Assembly: GCF_001544835.2 (NCBI RefSeq)
Contig: NZ_FCNX02000005.1
Coordinates: 1 to 64,000, forward strand
From: Caballeronia fortuita
GTDB taxonomy: Bacteria > Pseudomonadota > Gammaproteobacteria > Burkholderiales > Burkholderiaceae
Direction of reading: 5' to 3'
DNA: 64,000 nt
The notes under the pieces: model-generated
The model's database searches: none
Told to the model about the DNA's origin: nothing
The model's input: the letters and a program-made list of their open reading frames with translations, nothing else
Made by a program: the position numbers and the translations under genes
In this document: piece by piece, positions 54,490-62,564 of the stretch
How positions within the stretch are numbered: position 1 is the stretch's first letter
How the letters are laid out: each line of letters starts with the position of its first letter

Positions 54490-57400
54490 AGCTTGCCTCG
54501 CGTGGCTGGCAAGGGCGTGTCCGCTTGCTTCGCCGCTTCGACCACGGCCTTCGGCAACGGCGGCGGGCCGTCGGTCTTCGCGTTGCGGGCGGCCATCTCG
54601 CGTTTCACGAAGATGCGCGTCGGCAACGTGAAGCCACGTAGCTCCAAGAGTTCCAGCGGCCCCTTGCCCACATCGGTGCGCAACATGTAGGCAAGCGGAT
54701 ACGTCATATCCGCCGGGGCAGCCGTGGCCGGTCCGTGCGCGTTGAGCGCGTCCTGATCGCCCTCGCTCGGCTTCGACATCGAGCGCGTGTCTTCGAACTG
54801 CGCCTTGGCCTGCCACGTCACCTGATAGGTCGCCGTGTCGATCGGCTCCACATGCGCGCGCTCCAGCATCCGCACTAACGCCCAGCGGCCGGCGAATTCG
54901 AAGCGCTTGTTGGTGCCCGCCGTCTCCGTTTGCCATTCCAGCCGCGTGCCCGCGCTTTGCGGATCACTCGTCGGCCATGCCATGCCGCTCCACGTTTCGA
55001 TCTGGTTGTAGTAGTGCAACTTCTGCGCGTCGATCGTCAAGAGCGTGTCGGTGATGCCCGGTGTCGGCACAGGCTTCAATTCGAAGCGATATGACGGCTC
55101 GCCCTGCGCAAGCAAGTGACCGGCTATGCGCTGCAGCGTGTTGATCGCCTTCAGAAACGCCGGATCGATCGCGCGTGCGGCGCTGCCGGTTCCGGTTGCA
55201 CCCGGTGCGGGCACCCATTGATCGCCTTGCAACTGAATCACGCCCGCCAATTGCGTGGCGAGGAACGTGTCGATCAAACCACCCTGCGGACGCAGGAAGC
55301 GCGCGAGTTCGGGCAGCGAGGCGTCGTTGGCCGTGTTCGCAAACGGATAGCGTCCCGCGAACGAACGGTTCCAGCTCGCGACGATCGTCTCTTGCCACGC
55401 ATCGTTCAGGCTCGCCTGCGCGGGTTCGAGCACGGTTTGTGTCGCTTGAGAAACAGGACGCACGAACAGTTCCGCGCCCATGCCTGCCCATTGCTCGCCG
55501 AGACTGGCGGCCACCAGTTGCGCGTAGGCGAGCGTGTCGGCCAGTTCCGAACCTTTGCCGAGGAAGAGCGATTGCGCCACTTGCCGGGCTTGCTCGTCAG
55601 AATCCGGGCTGTCGCTGATCTGCTGGAGCTTCAGACGCAGGCTCGTGAGGCGTTCGGTGAAGCGCTCGAGACTCAGGTCGCTGCGGGTGTTCGCGCTAAC
55701 GTTGGCGTTCGATTGCGCAACGAGGCGCAGCACCGGGCCGAACGATGCGCCCAGAGGACCCGCTGGATCGGGCTGGGCCGCCTGCGGCGCATCATCCTTC
55801 TTGCCGAAGATGTTCTGCGCCTTGCCGACCAGCGTGTCCGAAAGCGAATCGTGTCGCGCACCTGCTCCGCCTTGATACTCGAGCGCTTTCATCAGCGCGA
55901 TGAGCGGCGACTGCCGCGCATCGGCGATCAGCTTCAGTTGGCCGATGGCGGCGGGCAATGTCGCTGCTGTGTCGCACCGCAGACTGTTCATGAAGGCTTG
56001 CCAGTGTTCGGCGTAGTCAGCGAAGTAACGCGCGCGCAGGGCGGTGCGTAAGGCGTCTGGAGTTTGGGCGGATGCCTTGTCGCCCTGGCTGACGTTGCCC
56101 AGCACCCAGTCGCCAGCCACGCCGTTGTGCTTCGCCGCCTCGTCGATGGCTTTCTCGATCGAACCTTCCCATGCCTGACGCGAGTAGACGCCCGGTATCA
56201 CCGCCGCCGTGCGGAACAGGCCGCGCGTGTCCGTGCCCGCTGTCATGGACGCGAGCGTCTGGTCGGGATACTTGTGGCCAACCGAGGCCAGCACGCTTTG
56301 GTACAGCGTGTCCTCCGAGTTCTTCACGCCGATCACCGCCAGCAGCGTCTGGCGCGCGGCGCCGATCAGTTCCTCGCGCGGCTGGATGCGCCAGTCGGGA
56401 TGGCTGCGTAAGTGCTCGGACCAGAAGGCAAGCGAATGTTGCGACAGATCGATCTTCTCGCCGGCGGTAAGACTGGCATCCGTGTTCCAGTACTTCGGCA
56501 GAGATTGAGTCAGAAAAGCGGCGTCAGCGCGTTGCGGCTCGGCCATCATCAGATAGGTCTTCAGCGCGCCCTGCCCGTCCTGCGCCACATGCGTGAGCTG
56601 GTCGTCGATCTGCGTGGTCGGCATCTGGCCGAGATCGACCAGACGTGCTTCGATGTCCTGCTGGATCGGTGCGCTCAGCAACGCGCGGCTTTCGCGAGCA
56701 TAGGGCGTCCACAGCGCATCGAGCGCTTCGCGGTCGTGGTTCAGGCCGAAGCGAGAGAGTAAGGGTGCGTGGTGCTCTGTGCGGTATTCGTAGAAGCCGA
56801 TGCGCTGCTGCAACGCCATCAGCGCGCGCAGACGCGATGCGGTGTCGGGCGCTTGCTTCAACGCGGCGAGTGCCCCATTCGTTCGCACGATCTGATTGGC
56901 GTTGGACATGCCGGAGAACAACATGCCGGCGCTCCAGAGGCCGAGCGCACCAAACATCACGACAGAGAACAGCGTGACTGGATGCAGGCCTGTCCTGCGG
57001 CCACGTCGCTCTTTGGAGGCTTCCGCAAGATGTCGCCACAGCGGAAGCTCGGTGCCCGGACCAAGGTTGGATGCCTGCGTGTCAATGACCGGCCACGGCG
57101 CGAAAAATGCACCCGCTATTGGTAGCGGGCGACGCTGCCACATCGACAGATCGGCGATCCACTGCGCCAGCGCAGGCGCACGCGTGTCGAGGCTCTGGGA
57201 AAGTTCCGATGCGAAGCGGTCGCGGCGATCCTGTCCCAGCCGCTTCGTTCCGATATCCGCGAGTCGACCGCGCAACGTGTAAAGCGCGGCTTCGATCGCG
57301 GCCTGGCCGCCGGAATCCGCGAATTCGCTGCCCATCACGGGTGTGAGCGCTTTTGCAGTGTCGCTGCCGTCGAGATCGAGCAGATAAATCGGCGCCGACC

Positions 57401-58049
57401 AGTGCAATGTTTGAGCGAGTCGGACGAGCGTCGTGCCCCACCCGCTTTCACCGCGTGATGCGCTGGGAAGTGCGGCTGCGCCATCAAGCGCGAGCACGAT
57501 GGCATCGATCGGACGACCGCGGCGCAGCTTTCTGATCTGCTCGAGCCACCCTCGATCGAGGCCATCGGACGAGACATCGCCCCACAGCAGAACCGCATGG
57601 TCAGTAATTTGCCAATACTGCATGGCAAGCTCGGGGAGAAGACGCAGCACGCTCGCGGCCTCACCCGTGACGAACAGCCAAGGACGGTCGTAGGCCCAGC
57701 GGAACCAGCGCATCTGTCGAAGATGAAAGCGCAGCGCTTGGGCCCGCTCGACGCCACGTTGCACACGGTCCTCTTGCGCCTGAGCGATGTCACCGGTTGG
57801 CGTCGACGGCTCAAGTCCCTGCTTTTTCGACGCTGCCTGCAAAGCAATACGCATGGGCTTGCGTCGCTCGAGCAGCTTGTACAGTCCTGGAACGATAAAC
57901 AGCAATGCGCCAAACAGCGTCAGATAGTGCTCGACCAGCCATCCCCACACCGTTCGCGCATCGATCAGGGAAAGAACGATCACTGCGATGCCCAACAGAA
58001 GCCCCGCGATGCCAAACCACCGCCCCCATGAACGACTTTTAACCTTCAC
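54486..58049 (-). CDS. tssM: T6SS membrane-complex subunit TssM (IcmF), P-loop lost
   Basis: This encodes 1187 residues from a GTG at 58049 (AAGGAG six bases upstream). Two N-terminal membrane helices (about 9-28 and 39-58) and a third near 375 (LFSVVMFGALGLWSAG) frame a cytoplasmic domain, followed by a long periplasmic part ending LPATRGKL. The order is TssM/IcmF. Where other TssM have a Walker A GPPGSGKTT, this one reads DRPWLFVTGEAASVLRLLPEL, without Gly-Lys-Ser/Thr. TssM links TssL and TssJ across the envelope. It overlaps both neighbours. Confidence 0.9.
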   Translation of the reverse strand: MKVKSRSWGRWFGIAGLLLGIAVIVLSLIDARTVWGWLVEHYLTLFGALLFIVPGLYKLLERRKPMRIALQAASKKQGLEPSTPTGDIAQAQEDRVQRGVERAQALRFHLRQMRWFRWAYDRPWLFVTGEAASVLRLLPELAMQYWQITDHAVLLWGDVSSDGLDRGWLEQIRKLRRGRPIDAIVLALDGAAALPSASRGESGWGTTLVRLAQTLHWSAPIYLLDLDGSDTAKALTPVMGSEFADSGGQAAIEAALYTLRGRLADIGTKRLGQDRRDRFASELSQSLDTRAPALAQWIADLSMWQRRPLPIAGAFFAPWPVIDTQASNLGPGTELPLWRHLAEASKERRGRRTGLHPVTLFSVVMFGALGLWSAGMLFSGMSNANQIVRTNGALAALKQAPDTASRLRALMALQQRIGFYEYRTEHHAPLLSRFGLNHDREALDALWTPYARESRALLSAPIQQDIEARLVDLGQMPTTQIDDQLTHVAQDGQGALKTYLMMAEPQRADAAFLTQSLPKYWNTDASLTAGEKIDLSQHSLAFWSEHLRSHPDWRIQPREELIGAARQTLLAVIGVKNSEDTLYQSVLASVGHKYPDQTLASMTAGTDTRGLFRTAAVIPGVYSRQAWEGSIEKAIDEAAKHNGVAGDWVLGNVSQGDKASAQTPDALRTALRARYFADYAEHWQAFMNSLRCDTAATLPAAIGQLKLIADARQSPLIALMKALEYQGGAGARHDSLSDTLVGKAQNIFGKKDDAPQAAQPDPAGPLGASFGPVLRLVAQSNANVSANTRSDLSLERFTERLTSLRLKLQQISDSPDSDEQARQVAQSLFLGKGSELADTLAYAQLVAASLGEQWAGMGAELFVRPVSQATQTVLEPAQASLNDAWQETIVASWNRSFAGRYPFANTANDASLPELARFLRPQGGLIDTFLATQLAGVIQLQGDQWVPAPGATGTGSAARAIDPAFLKAINTLQRIAGHLLAQGEPSYRFELKPVPTPGITDTLLTIDAQKLHYYNQIETWSGMAWPTSDPQSAGTRLEWQTETAGTNKRFEFAGRWALVRMLERAHVEPIDTATYQVTWQAKAQFEDTRSMSKPSEGDQDALNAHGPATAAPADMTYPLAYMLRTDVGKGPLELLELRGFTLPTRIFVKREMAARNAKTDGPPPLPKAVVEAAKQADTPLPATRGKL

Positions 58050-59259
58050 TTCGTGCTCCTTCTGAATCTTGCTTTCGCGCCGGCGGCGCAATCATACACA
58101 GATGCAGTTGTTGAGTGGCAGCGTCGCGCCAGGCGAGGAGCTGCGGACCGGAACCTGCTGGTGCACCTTCCAACGCCGTCGCCAGCATGATCCAACCGGT
58201 CGCCGGACCTGGAAGGCCAACGGCGTGGTCGAACGAGCGCTCGACCAGGGGGTGCTTGGGATCAGATTCAATCGCGGACTGAATTGCAGCACTCAGTTCA
58301 GCGTCGCAGCCCGTATGCCAGAGATGCGTAGGCTGTTGAGGAGCGGTTTGCATCTGCACCATCTGCGCGATTTCCGCTTCGAGATTGTCCGTTACCGACG
58401 GCATCGGACGCAAAATGCGGCTCGTGTGCGCGCCGTCCGAAGGGGCCGAGGATCCGCTGGCATGCGTGCCGGCGTTAACCGGTTCCCTCGGCTCCAACAG
58501 AATCGCTGCGACACCCTCGGAGAATTCGTGAGGCGAATCAGCTTCGGGCCAGATCTGGGTCGCAACGATCAGCCTGACTGTAGCGTCGCGCTCGTCCACC
58601 TTCTTGGCGATCCACGGCGCGCATTCCGTGATCGGCCCGCAGGTCATGATAAATCGCACATCCGGCGCGGCTTTCTCCAGCGCGCCCTTTAATTCACTCT
58701 CGAACCCGATTATCTCGGTTGATATTTCGCCGTGAAGCAGCGTGACCGCAATCTCGCGTCTATTTTCTATCGCTGGCTTTAGGCTGCCAGCAAGCTCGGA
58801 CAGAACTTTGCCGTATCGTTTGTCTCCCGCCTTAACAGCTTTCCACTCCAACCCTTTCGCGCGGTCTTTGTTCACTGGCAGGTCGCCGGTTACATCATCA
58901 AAGCTAACCGTAGGTACGGGGGTTATCGCCACCGCAGCGGCGACGCGCAAATGCCGTTGACACCACGATCGCCATAAGGCAACCAAGCGATCCTGTTCAT
59001 TCTCTTTCTCTTCTGCCTGGACCTTCGCGCTTTCCCAACGATCGAGCGCCACGCCAAACACAAGACAATACGCAACCAGTGGCGCGCCGATGAGCAAAAC
59101 CCAAAAGGTCGCGGTGTTTGTTAATTTATCGTGAGGCCAAAGCAACAGCACAGCGCCGACCGCACTCGATGCAATAACGACCAGCGTCGGCAGCCAGACG
59201 CGCCACGAAAGGGCTTTGGGATGCTCGATCTCGAGCATCGTCGGGATGGGCCACGGCAT
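58039..59259 (-). CDS. Unknown inner-membrane protein ahead of tssM, 406 aa
   Basis: Two transmembrane segments (about residues 20-40 and 52-75) precede a large soluble domain with predicted alternating strands and helices (EIAVTLLHGEISTEIIGFESELK, DATVRLIVATQIWPE) and a low-complexity Ala/Ser/Pro stretch. Its stop overlaps the tssM GTG by 11 bases, so it is the first gene of this operon and translationally coupled. It may be a group-specific T6SS component. Start taken at 59259; 59295 is possible. No family recognised. Confidence 0.75.
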   Translation of the reverse strand: MPWPIPTMLEIEHPKALSWRVWLPTLVVIASSAVGAVLLLWPHDKLTNTATFWVLLIGAPLVAYCLVFGVALDRWESAKVQAEEKENEQDRLVALWRSWCQRHLRVAAAVAITPVPTVSFDDVTGDLPVNKDRAKGLEWKAVKAGDKRYGKVLSELAGSLKPAIENRREIAVTLLHGEISTEIIGFESELKGALEKAAPDVRFIMTCGPITECAPWIAKKVDERDATVRLIVATQIWPEADSPHEFSEGVAAILLEPREPVNAGTHASGSSAPSDGAHTSRILRPMPSVTDNLEAEIAQMVQMQTAPQQPTHLWHTGCDAELSAAIQSAIESDPKHPLVERSFDHAVGLPGPATGWIMLATALEGAPAGSGPQLLAWRDAATQQLHLCMIAPPARKQDSEGARSEG

Positions 59260-59435
59260 GAGAAAACTCTGATGGGGGTTAGATTGCCATCTCATTAATT
59301 TCGGAAAATTGCCGCGCGAAGCGGAACCATTCGATAGATAGCAATATCGGCAGAATCCAATATCTCTAGAGTAGCTGAAGCGATCGAATTCGTGATCACT
59401 TTAGCTCCCATAGTGAATCAATCTCCAACTACTGG

Positions 59436-59897
59436 TTAGTGACCGATATGCATCGTTTTGAATTTCTTTTCATCATGATCCGAGAAGCAATAGTAGACGA
59501 CTGTTTTCACGGGCGGGATGCTCGAACTGTCAACCAGTTCGAAGCCTGGCCACGACCACGGACTCTGCCACTCCGTGCCCGGGTGACCGGCCTCACACAC
59601 CCAGCCCCACTCGCTACGGCCTGAACTATCGCCAACCGAGACATTCCACCAACGCACGTTGGCGTCGTCTTGCGCCATACCGTCCAGTTGCTCCAGCGTG
59701 GCCCGTGCAATGACTTGCTCGAACGCCGCCTCCGGCGCGCGCGCGTTGGCCAATTGCAGTGGAAACTTCGACCATCCTTTAACGGGCGCGTCGGCCGTCT
59801 TGCCGCTCGCCTCGCGTTCCACCCACATCTCGGGCCCCGCGGCCGTACCGATTGACTTGTGATGCCCTTTCTTGTCCGGCACGCTCGGCATGCGCAT
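59436..59897 (-). pseudogene. Orphan N-terminal fragment of the T6SS-type effector
   Basis: The first about 120 residues of the effector at 62565-64000 are repeated here. The 360 bases 59507-59866 differ from 63641-64000 at only about seven positions. After SSSIPPV the two diverge; here it ends KTVVYYCFSDHDEKKFKTMHIGH. The module carries no toxin domain, so it is a recombination product or stored block rather than a working gene. Reading from the ATG at 59897 is open. Confidence 0.8.
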
Positions 59898-59943
59898 CGG
59901 CTGAACCTACCCATTTTTTAAGAATTCGGCTGAACGTATTTGC

Positions 59944-60477
59944 TCAAGCAGAGCATTTTGGAAATGTCCGACTTATCGGCAACACCTTATTGCCATCATT
60001 TTCCAAAACAAAATAACGTTCCCGACACTCTTTACCATTAATTGCATCAGACTCGATGTGATCGCGCGCCAAAAAAAGAAAACTGTCTGCTCGCGTGATC
60101 AGTTCCGTAACGTAAGAACGCCCATCATTTGTAACCGATCGATGTTGTTCGTCAGCATTGAACAAACTTAGCGCTAGACCATCCTCTCCAGAGCGCAAGT
60201 CGGAGATAGTAAAATACCTGCAATCCATTCCGCAGCTGTGCGCCGCAGCGAAAAATCTTCCTCCCAGATTCACATGAGGTGCATCGACGGTTTTCCCTAA
60301 GTCATCACGCCAAGTGTCTCCATCGCTGTGATAATAAGAGGGAATTTTCAACCTTCCTTGATAGAGGTGTGCAGGGTAGTCGCTAAAGGCAGGATGGTCT
60401 TTGGCTTGTGCATAACCAGCCTTGTTGACCAAAATTGATAATGCGGCGAAAGCGAAAATAATCAGTTTAATTCTCAT
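59944..60477 (-). CDS. Probable periplasmic immunity protein (for the GH104-type module)
   Basis: This encodes 177 residues. The signal peptide is cleaved near GYA/QAK at about residue 23, so the product is periplasmic, where a peptidoglycan toxin would act. Conserved parts are PSYYHSDGDTWRDDLGKTVDAPHVNLGG and SCGMDCRYFTISDLRSGEDG. It lies three bases after the GH104 module and has low GC. A half copy of the same family follows the toxin relic at 61230. Immunity is inferred from position, export and pairing; the inhibitor fold is unknown. Confidence 0.65.
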   Translation of the reverse strand: MRIKLIIFAFAALSILVNKAGYAQAKDHPAFSDYPAHLYQGRLKIPSYYHSDGDTWRDDLGKTVDAPHVNLGGRFFAAAHSCGMDCRYFTISDLRSGEDGLALSLFNADEQHRSVTNDGRSYVTELITRADSFLFLARDHIESDAINGKECRERYFVLENDGNKVLPISRTFPKCSA

Positions 60478-60480
60478 TTC

Positions 60481-61317
60481 TTAATCTATCAAATTTCTTA
60501 GTCCACCGACAGGAACTGCTAAATCACTTCGACCTGACAACTCCTCCTTAAGGTATTTGTTGAATTCTTCAGTTACTCGGTCAATCAAAACACCCCCTTG
60601 CCCATAGTTGTTCCCCGGAAGACTAGCCCATTCAAGATTACAATAATGATCGAAAACAGCCGCTTTAGGATCTCCGCTCTTAATCGCGTTCAATGCCTTT
60701 CTCACGAATTTAATCAAAACAACGCAATATCTATCTTGGGAAGCAGGAGAAAAATCCGTGATTTTGTATTGCTTCCGCCGTGCCACATTAGCTGGATCAT
60801 CCCAGTTGTATCCCATCACTTGATATGCGCCTGCTGCAGAGGACGTAATGCTTTTACCTCCACGCATATTTCGTGTGATCTTCACCCGTGGATGATCGCT
60901 AAAATCTTTCCCATAGTCTTTGATGAATGATTGCCCGCCAAACAATCTTTCATACCCTACCGGCGAAACCGTGCCCTCACCCACTCGGATCATCCTTAAG
61001 AAGGCACGCACCCTTGCTTCTTCAAGTGTCAGTGCCGTACTCGAAGGAGTATCGGAAAAGAAATTTGCAACCAGGCCAATCGGATGCAAATGCCAAACGA
61101 TTGGTTCAGCCGGAAATCCCTTGATCGACTTGACCTTATCCCACCATTGCAGCTTCTGAATCCGCTCCAACTGCCCCTGCCAGATGTAGCGACCCGTACC
61201 CATGTATGAGGACAGCGTATCCCACTTGCTCATACTGCCGCCCCACTCGCTTTCATACCGCACGGCGATATGCGGCAGGGCGCTCGCAAGCCATCTTTGT
61301 CCCAGCGCCTTACGCAA
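60481..61317 (-). CDS. 5'-truncated effector module with lambda-endolysin-like (GH104) domain
   Basis: 278 residues open from TTG 61317 right after an in-frame TGA, with no clear ribosome site. Residues 1-85 (ALGQRWLASALPHIAVRY..., ESEWGG, WWDKVKS, GFPAEPIVWHLHPIG) are the shared N-terminal module. From about 100 the domain reads RAFLRMIRVGEGT with the likely catalytic Glu114, GYERLFGGQSF, SDHPRVKITRN, SSAAGAYQV and LEWASLPGNNYGQGG, which matches the lambda R endolysin family (lytic transglycosylase). It would attack peptidoglycan. It is a silent or coupled cassette rather than a complete effector. Confidence 0.75.
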   Translation of the reverse strand: MRKALGQRWLASALPHIAVRYESEWGGSMSKWDTLSSYMGTGRYIWQGQLERIQKLQWWDKVKSIKGFPAEPIVWHLHPIGLVANFFSDTPSSTALTLEEARVRAFLRMIRVGEGTVSPVGYERLFGGQSFIKDYGKDFSDHPRVKITRNMRGGKSITSSAAGAYQVMGYNWDDPANVARRKQYKITDFSPASQDRYCVVLIKFVRKALNAIKSGDPKAAVFDHYCNLEWASLPGNNYGQGGVLIDRVTEEFNKYLKEELSGRSDLAVPVGGLRNLID

Positions 61318-61631
61318 TTCTCAAGCGCCGCTGCGTCCTGCCCAGTCCTCAAGTCGGAAAGCGTAAAATATCCGCAACTTGCGCCACAGCTGTGCACAGC
61401 CACAAAATAGCTCGCCGCAAGATTCACATGCGGCGCTTCGACAGACTTCCCCAGATTATCGCGCCAGCCATCATCACCTTTTTTATAATAGGAGGGAATT
61501 TTTACCTCCCCTCCATACGGGTGCGCCGCAAAATCGCTAAGAGCAGGTCTGCCTTCTTCCTTCGCATAACCCACAGCATGAGCGAATGCCATGAACACCA
61601 ATATGATATTAACAAGAAGCTCTTGTTTCAT
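61230..61631 (-). pseudogene. Half immunity gene fused at a recombination scar
   Basis: About the first 95 residues of the reading are a paralogue of the immunity protein at 59944: signal peptide, KIPSYYKKGDDGWRDNLGKSVEAPHVNLA, and FTLSDLRTGQDAAALE. Beyond 61318 the frame runs out of register into the GH104 module start, giving a meaningless tail. The join is where the effector block begins, so a crossover removed its 3' half and the next toxin's 5' half. Confidence 0.75.
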
Positions 61632-61634
61632 TTT

Positions 61635-61700
61635 TCACTTCAGCAAATCGTAAAGGCCAACGATCGGGACGGCTAAATCGCTTCGACGCGCCAACTCGTC
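61635..61700 (-). pseudogene. Relic of a second GH104 toxin C-terminus
   Basis: Twenty-one codons ending in TGA read DELARRSDLAVPIVGLYDLLK, close to the end of the GH104 module (ELSGRSDLAVPVGGLRNLID). A TAA lies immediately upstream, and the half immunity gene follows four bases after its stop. It is the last part of a former toxin whose partner immunity was at 61230. Confidence 0.7.
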
Positions 61701-61967
61701 TTAACAGGTCTAGCCCCGAAGGAACCACTTGTTTCGAGTTGCCCCTTTCCCAACCTTTGGGTCCCTCTTCGAAAAGGATCACTTCTTGATTTTGCCTACA
61801 CGAGGCCCTCGTTTCTCACCACAAAATTCGATCAACAGCTTACGCTACAAAGCGCCAGCACGCGTCATTCATCCTAACAAATTGAACATTCCCGATCTTA
61901 TTTCGGCGCAGGGCGCCTCATCGCGCATCAGAGTCAGATTAGCTCCGCCAGATTTTAACGACACTAA
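61701..61967. other. AT-rich intergenic segment between toxin relic and LprI gene
   Basis: 267 bases without a supported gene; with the relic and the bases up to the half-immunity start it makes the 336-base gap 61632-61967. GC is clearly lower than in the core part of the window. No promoter, RNA or further toxin sequence recognised on either strand. Confidence 0.4.
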
Positions 61968-62546
61968 TTAATAACGATAAAATTGTTGGCGCGCAACGCA
62001 AGTGTCTTTTTCCTCTCGAGTCCGACGAACGGCGAGAGCGCATGTGTCTCTAACATACATTTGCCAATCACGGTTTTCGTCTTTGGCCAAGTCGGCTACA
62101 AGTTTGGTAATGAATCGATTACGGTCTCCCTGTTCGTAATATCTGGCGACCACATCTAATGCACGATAAAATTCATCCGCCCCTATTCCTGTGTCGATAT
62201 AGTTAATTTCATTGGTGCGCGTTCTCGTCATTTGATCGAGACACGTCCACCGATCAATTCCTGCCTCTTGCCCCGGCGAGGTAGACTCATAAGCCCCTCG
62301 ACAGGTAGTCTCTTTATATTTTATCCATTCCTTCTGCGCATTTATGAAAAGCGTTCTATCCAATTCAGGCAGCTTGGATGTAACTTCCCGGTATCGCTTG
62401 TTTAATACCTGATCAGCTAAATCAAAATTAGATTTAGCGCAATCTTCCAGTTCTCTTGTTATGTTGCTGTCACACATTGAAGCAGCCGACGCCAAATTTG
62501 ACAAGAAGAATGAGATAAAAATAGACACGGAAATTATTTTAAACAT
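61968..62546 (-). CDS. LprI-type lysozyme inhibitor (probable immunity protein)
   Basis: This encodes 192 residues. The signal peptide is cleaved near ASA/ASM at about residue 22. The mature start MCDSNITRELEDCAKSNFDLADQVLNKRY, then FINAQKEWIKYKETTCRGAYE, GIDRWTCLDQMTRTRTNEI, is the LprI/DUF1311 domain with its paired Cys, known for proteins that inhibit lysozyme. A C-terminal extension with two more Cys follows. It lies 18 bases after the lysozyme-like effector stop, so it is the likely cognate antidote in the periplasm. Confidence 0.8.
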   Translation of the reverse strand: MFKIISVSIFISFFLSNLASAASMCDSNITRELEDCAKSNFDLADQVLNKRYREVTSKLPELDRTLFINAQKEWIKYKETTCRGAYESTSPGQEAGIDRWTCLDQMTRTRTNEINYIDTGIGADEFYRALDVVARYYEQGDRNRFITKLVADLAKDENRDWQMYVRDTCALAVRRTREEKDTCVARQQFYRY

Positions 62547-62564
62547 TAGATTGTCCTGAAATTT

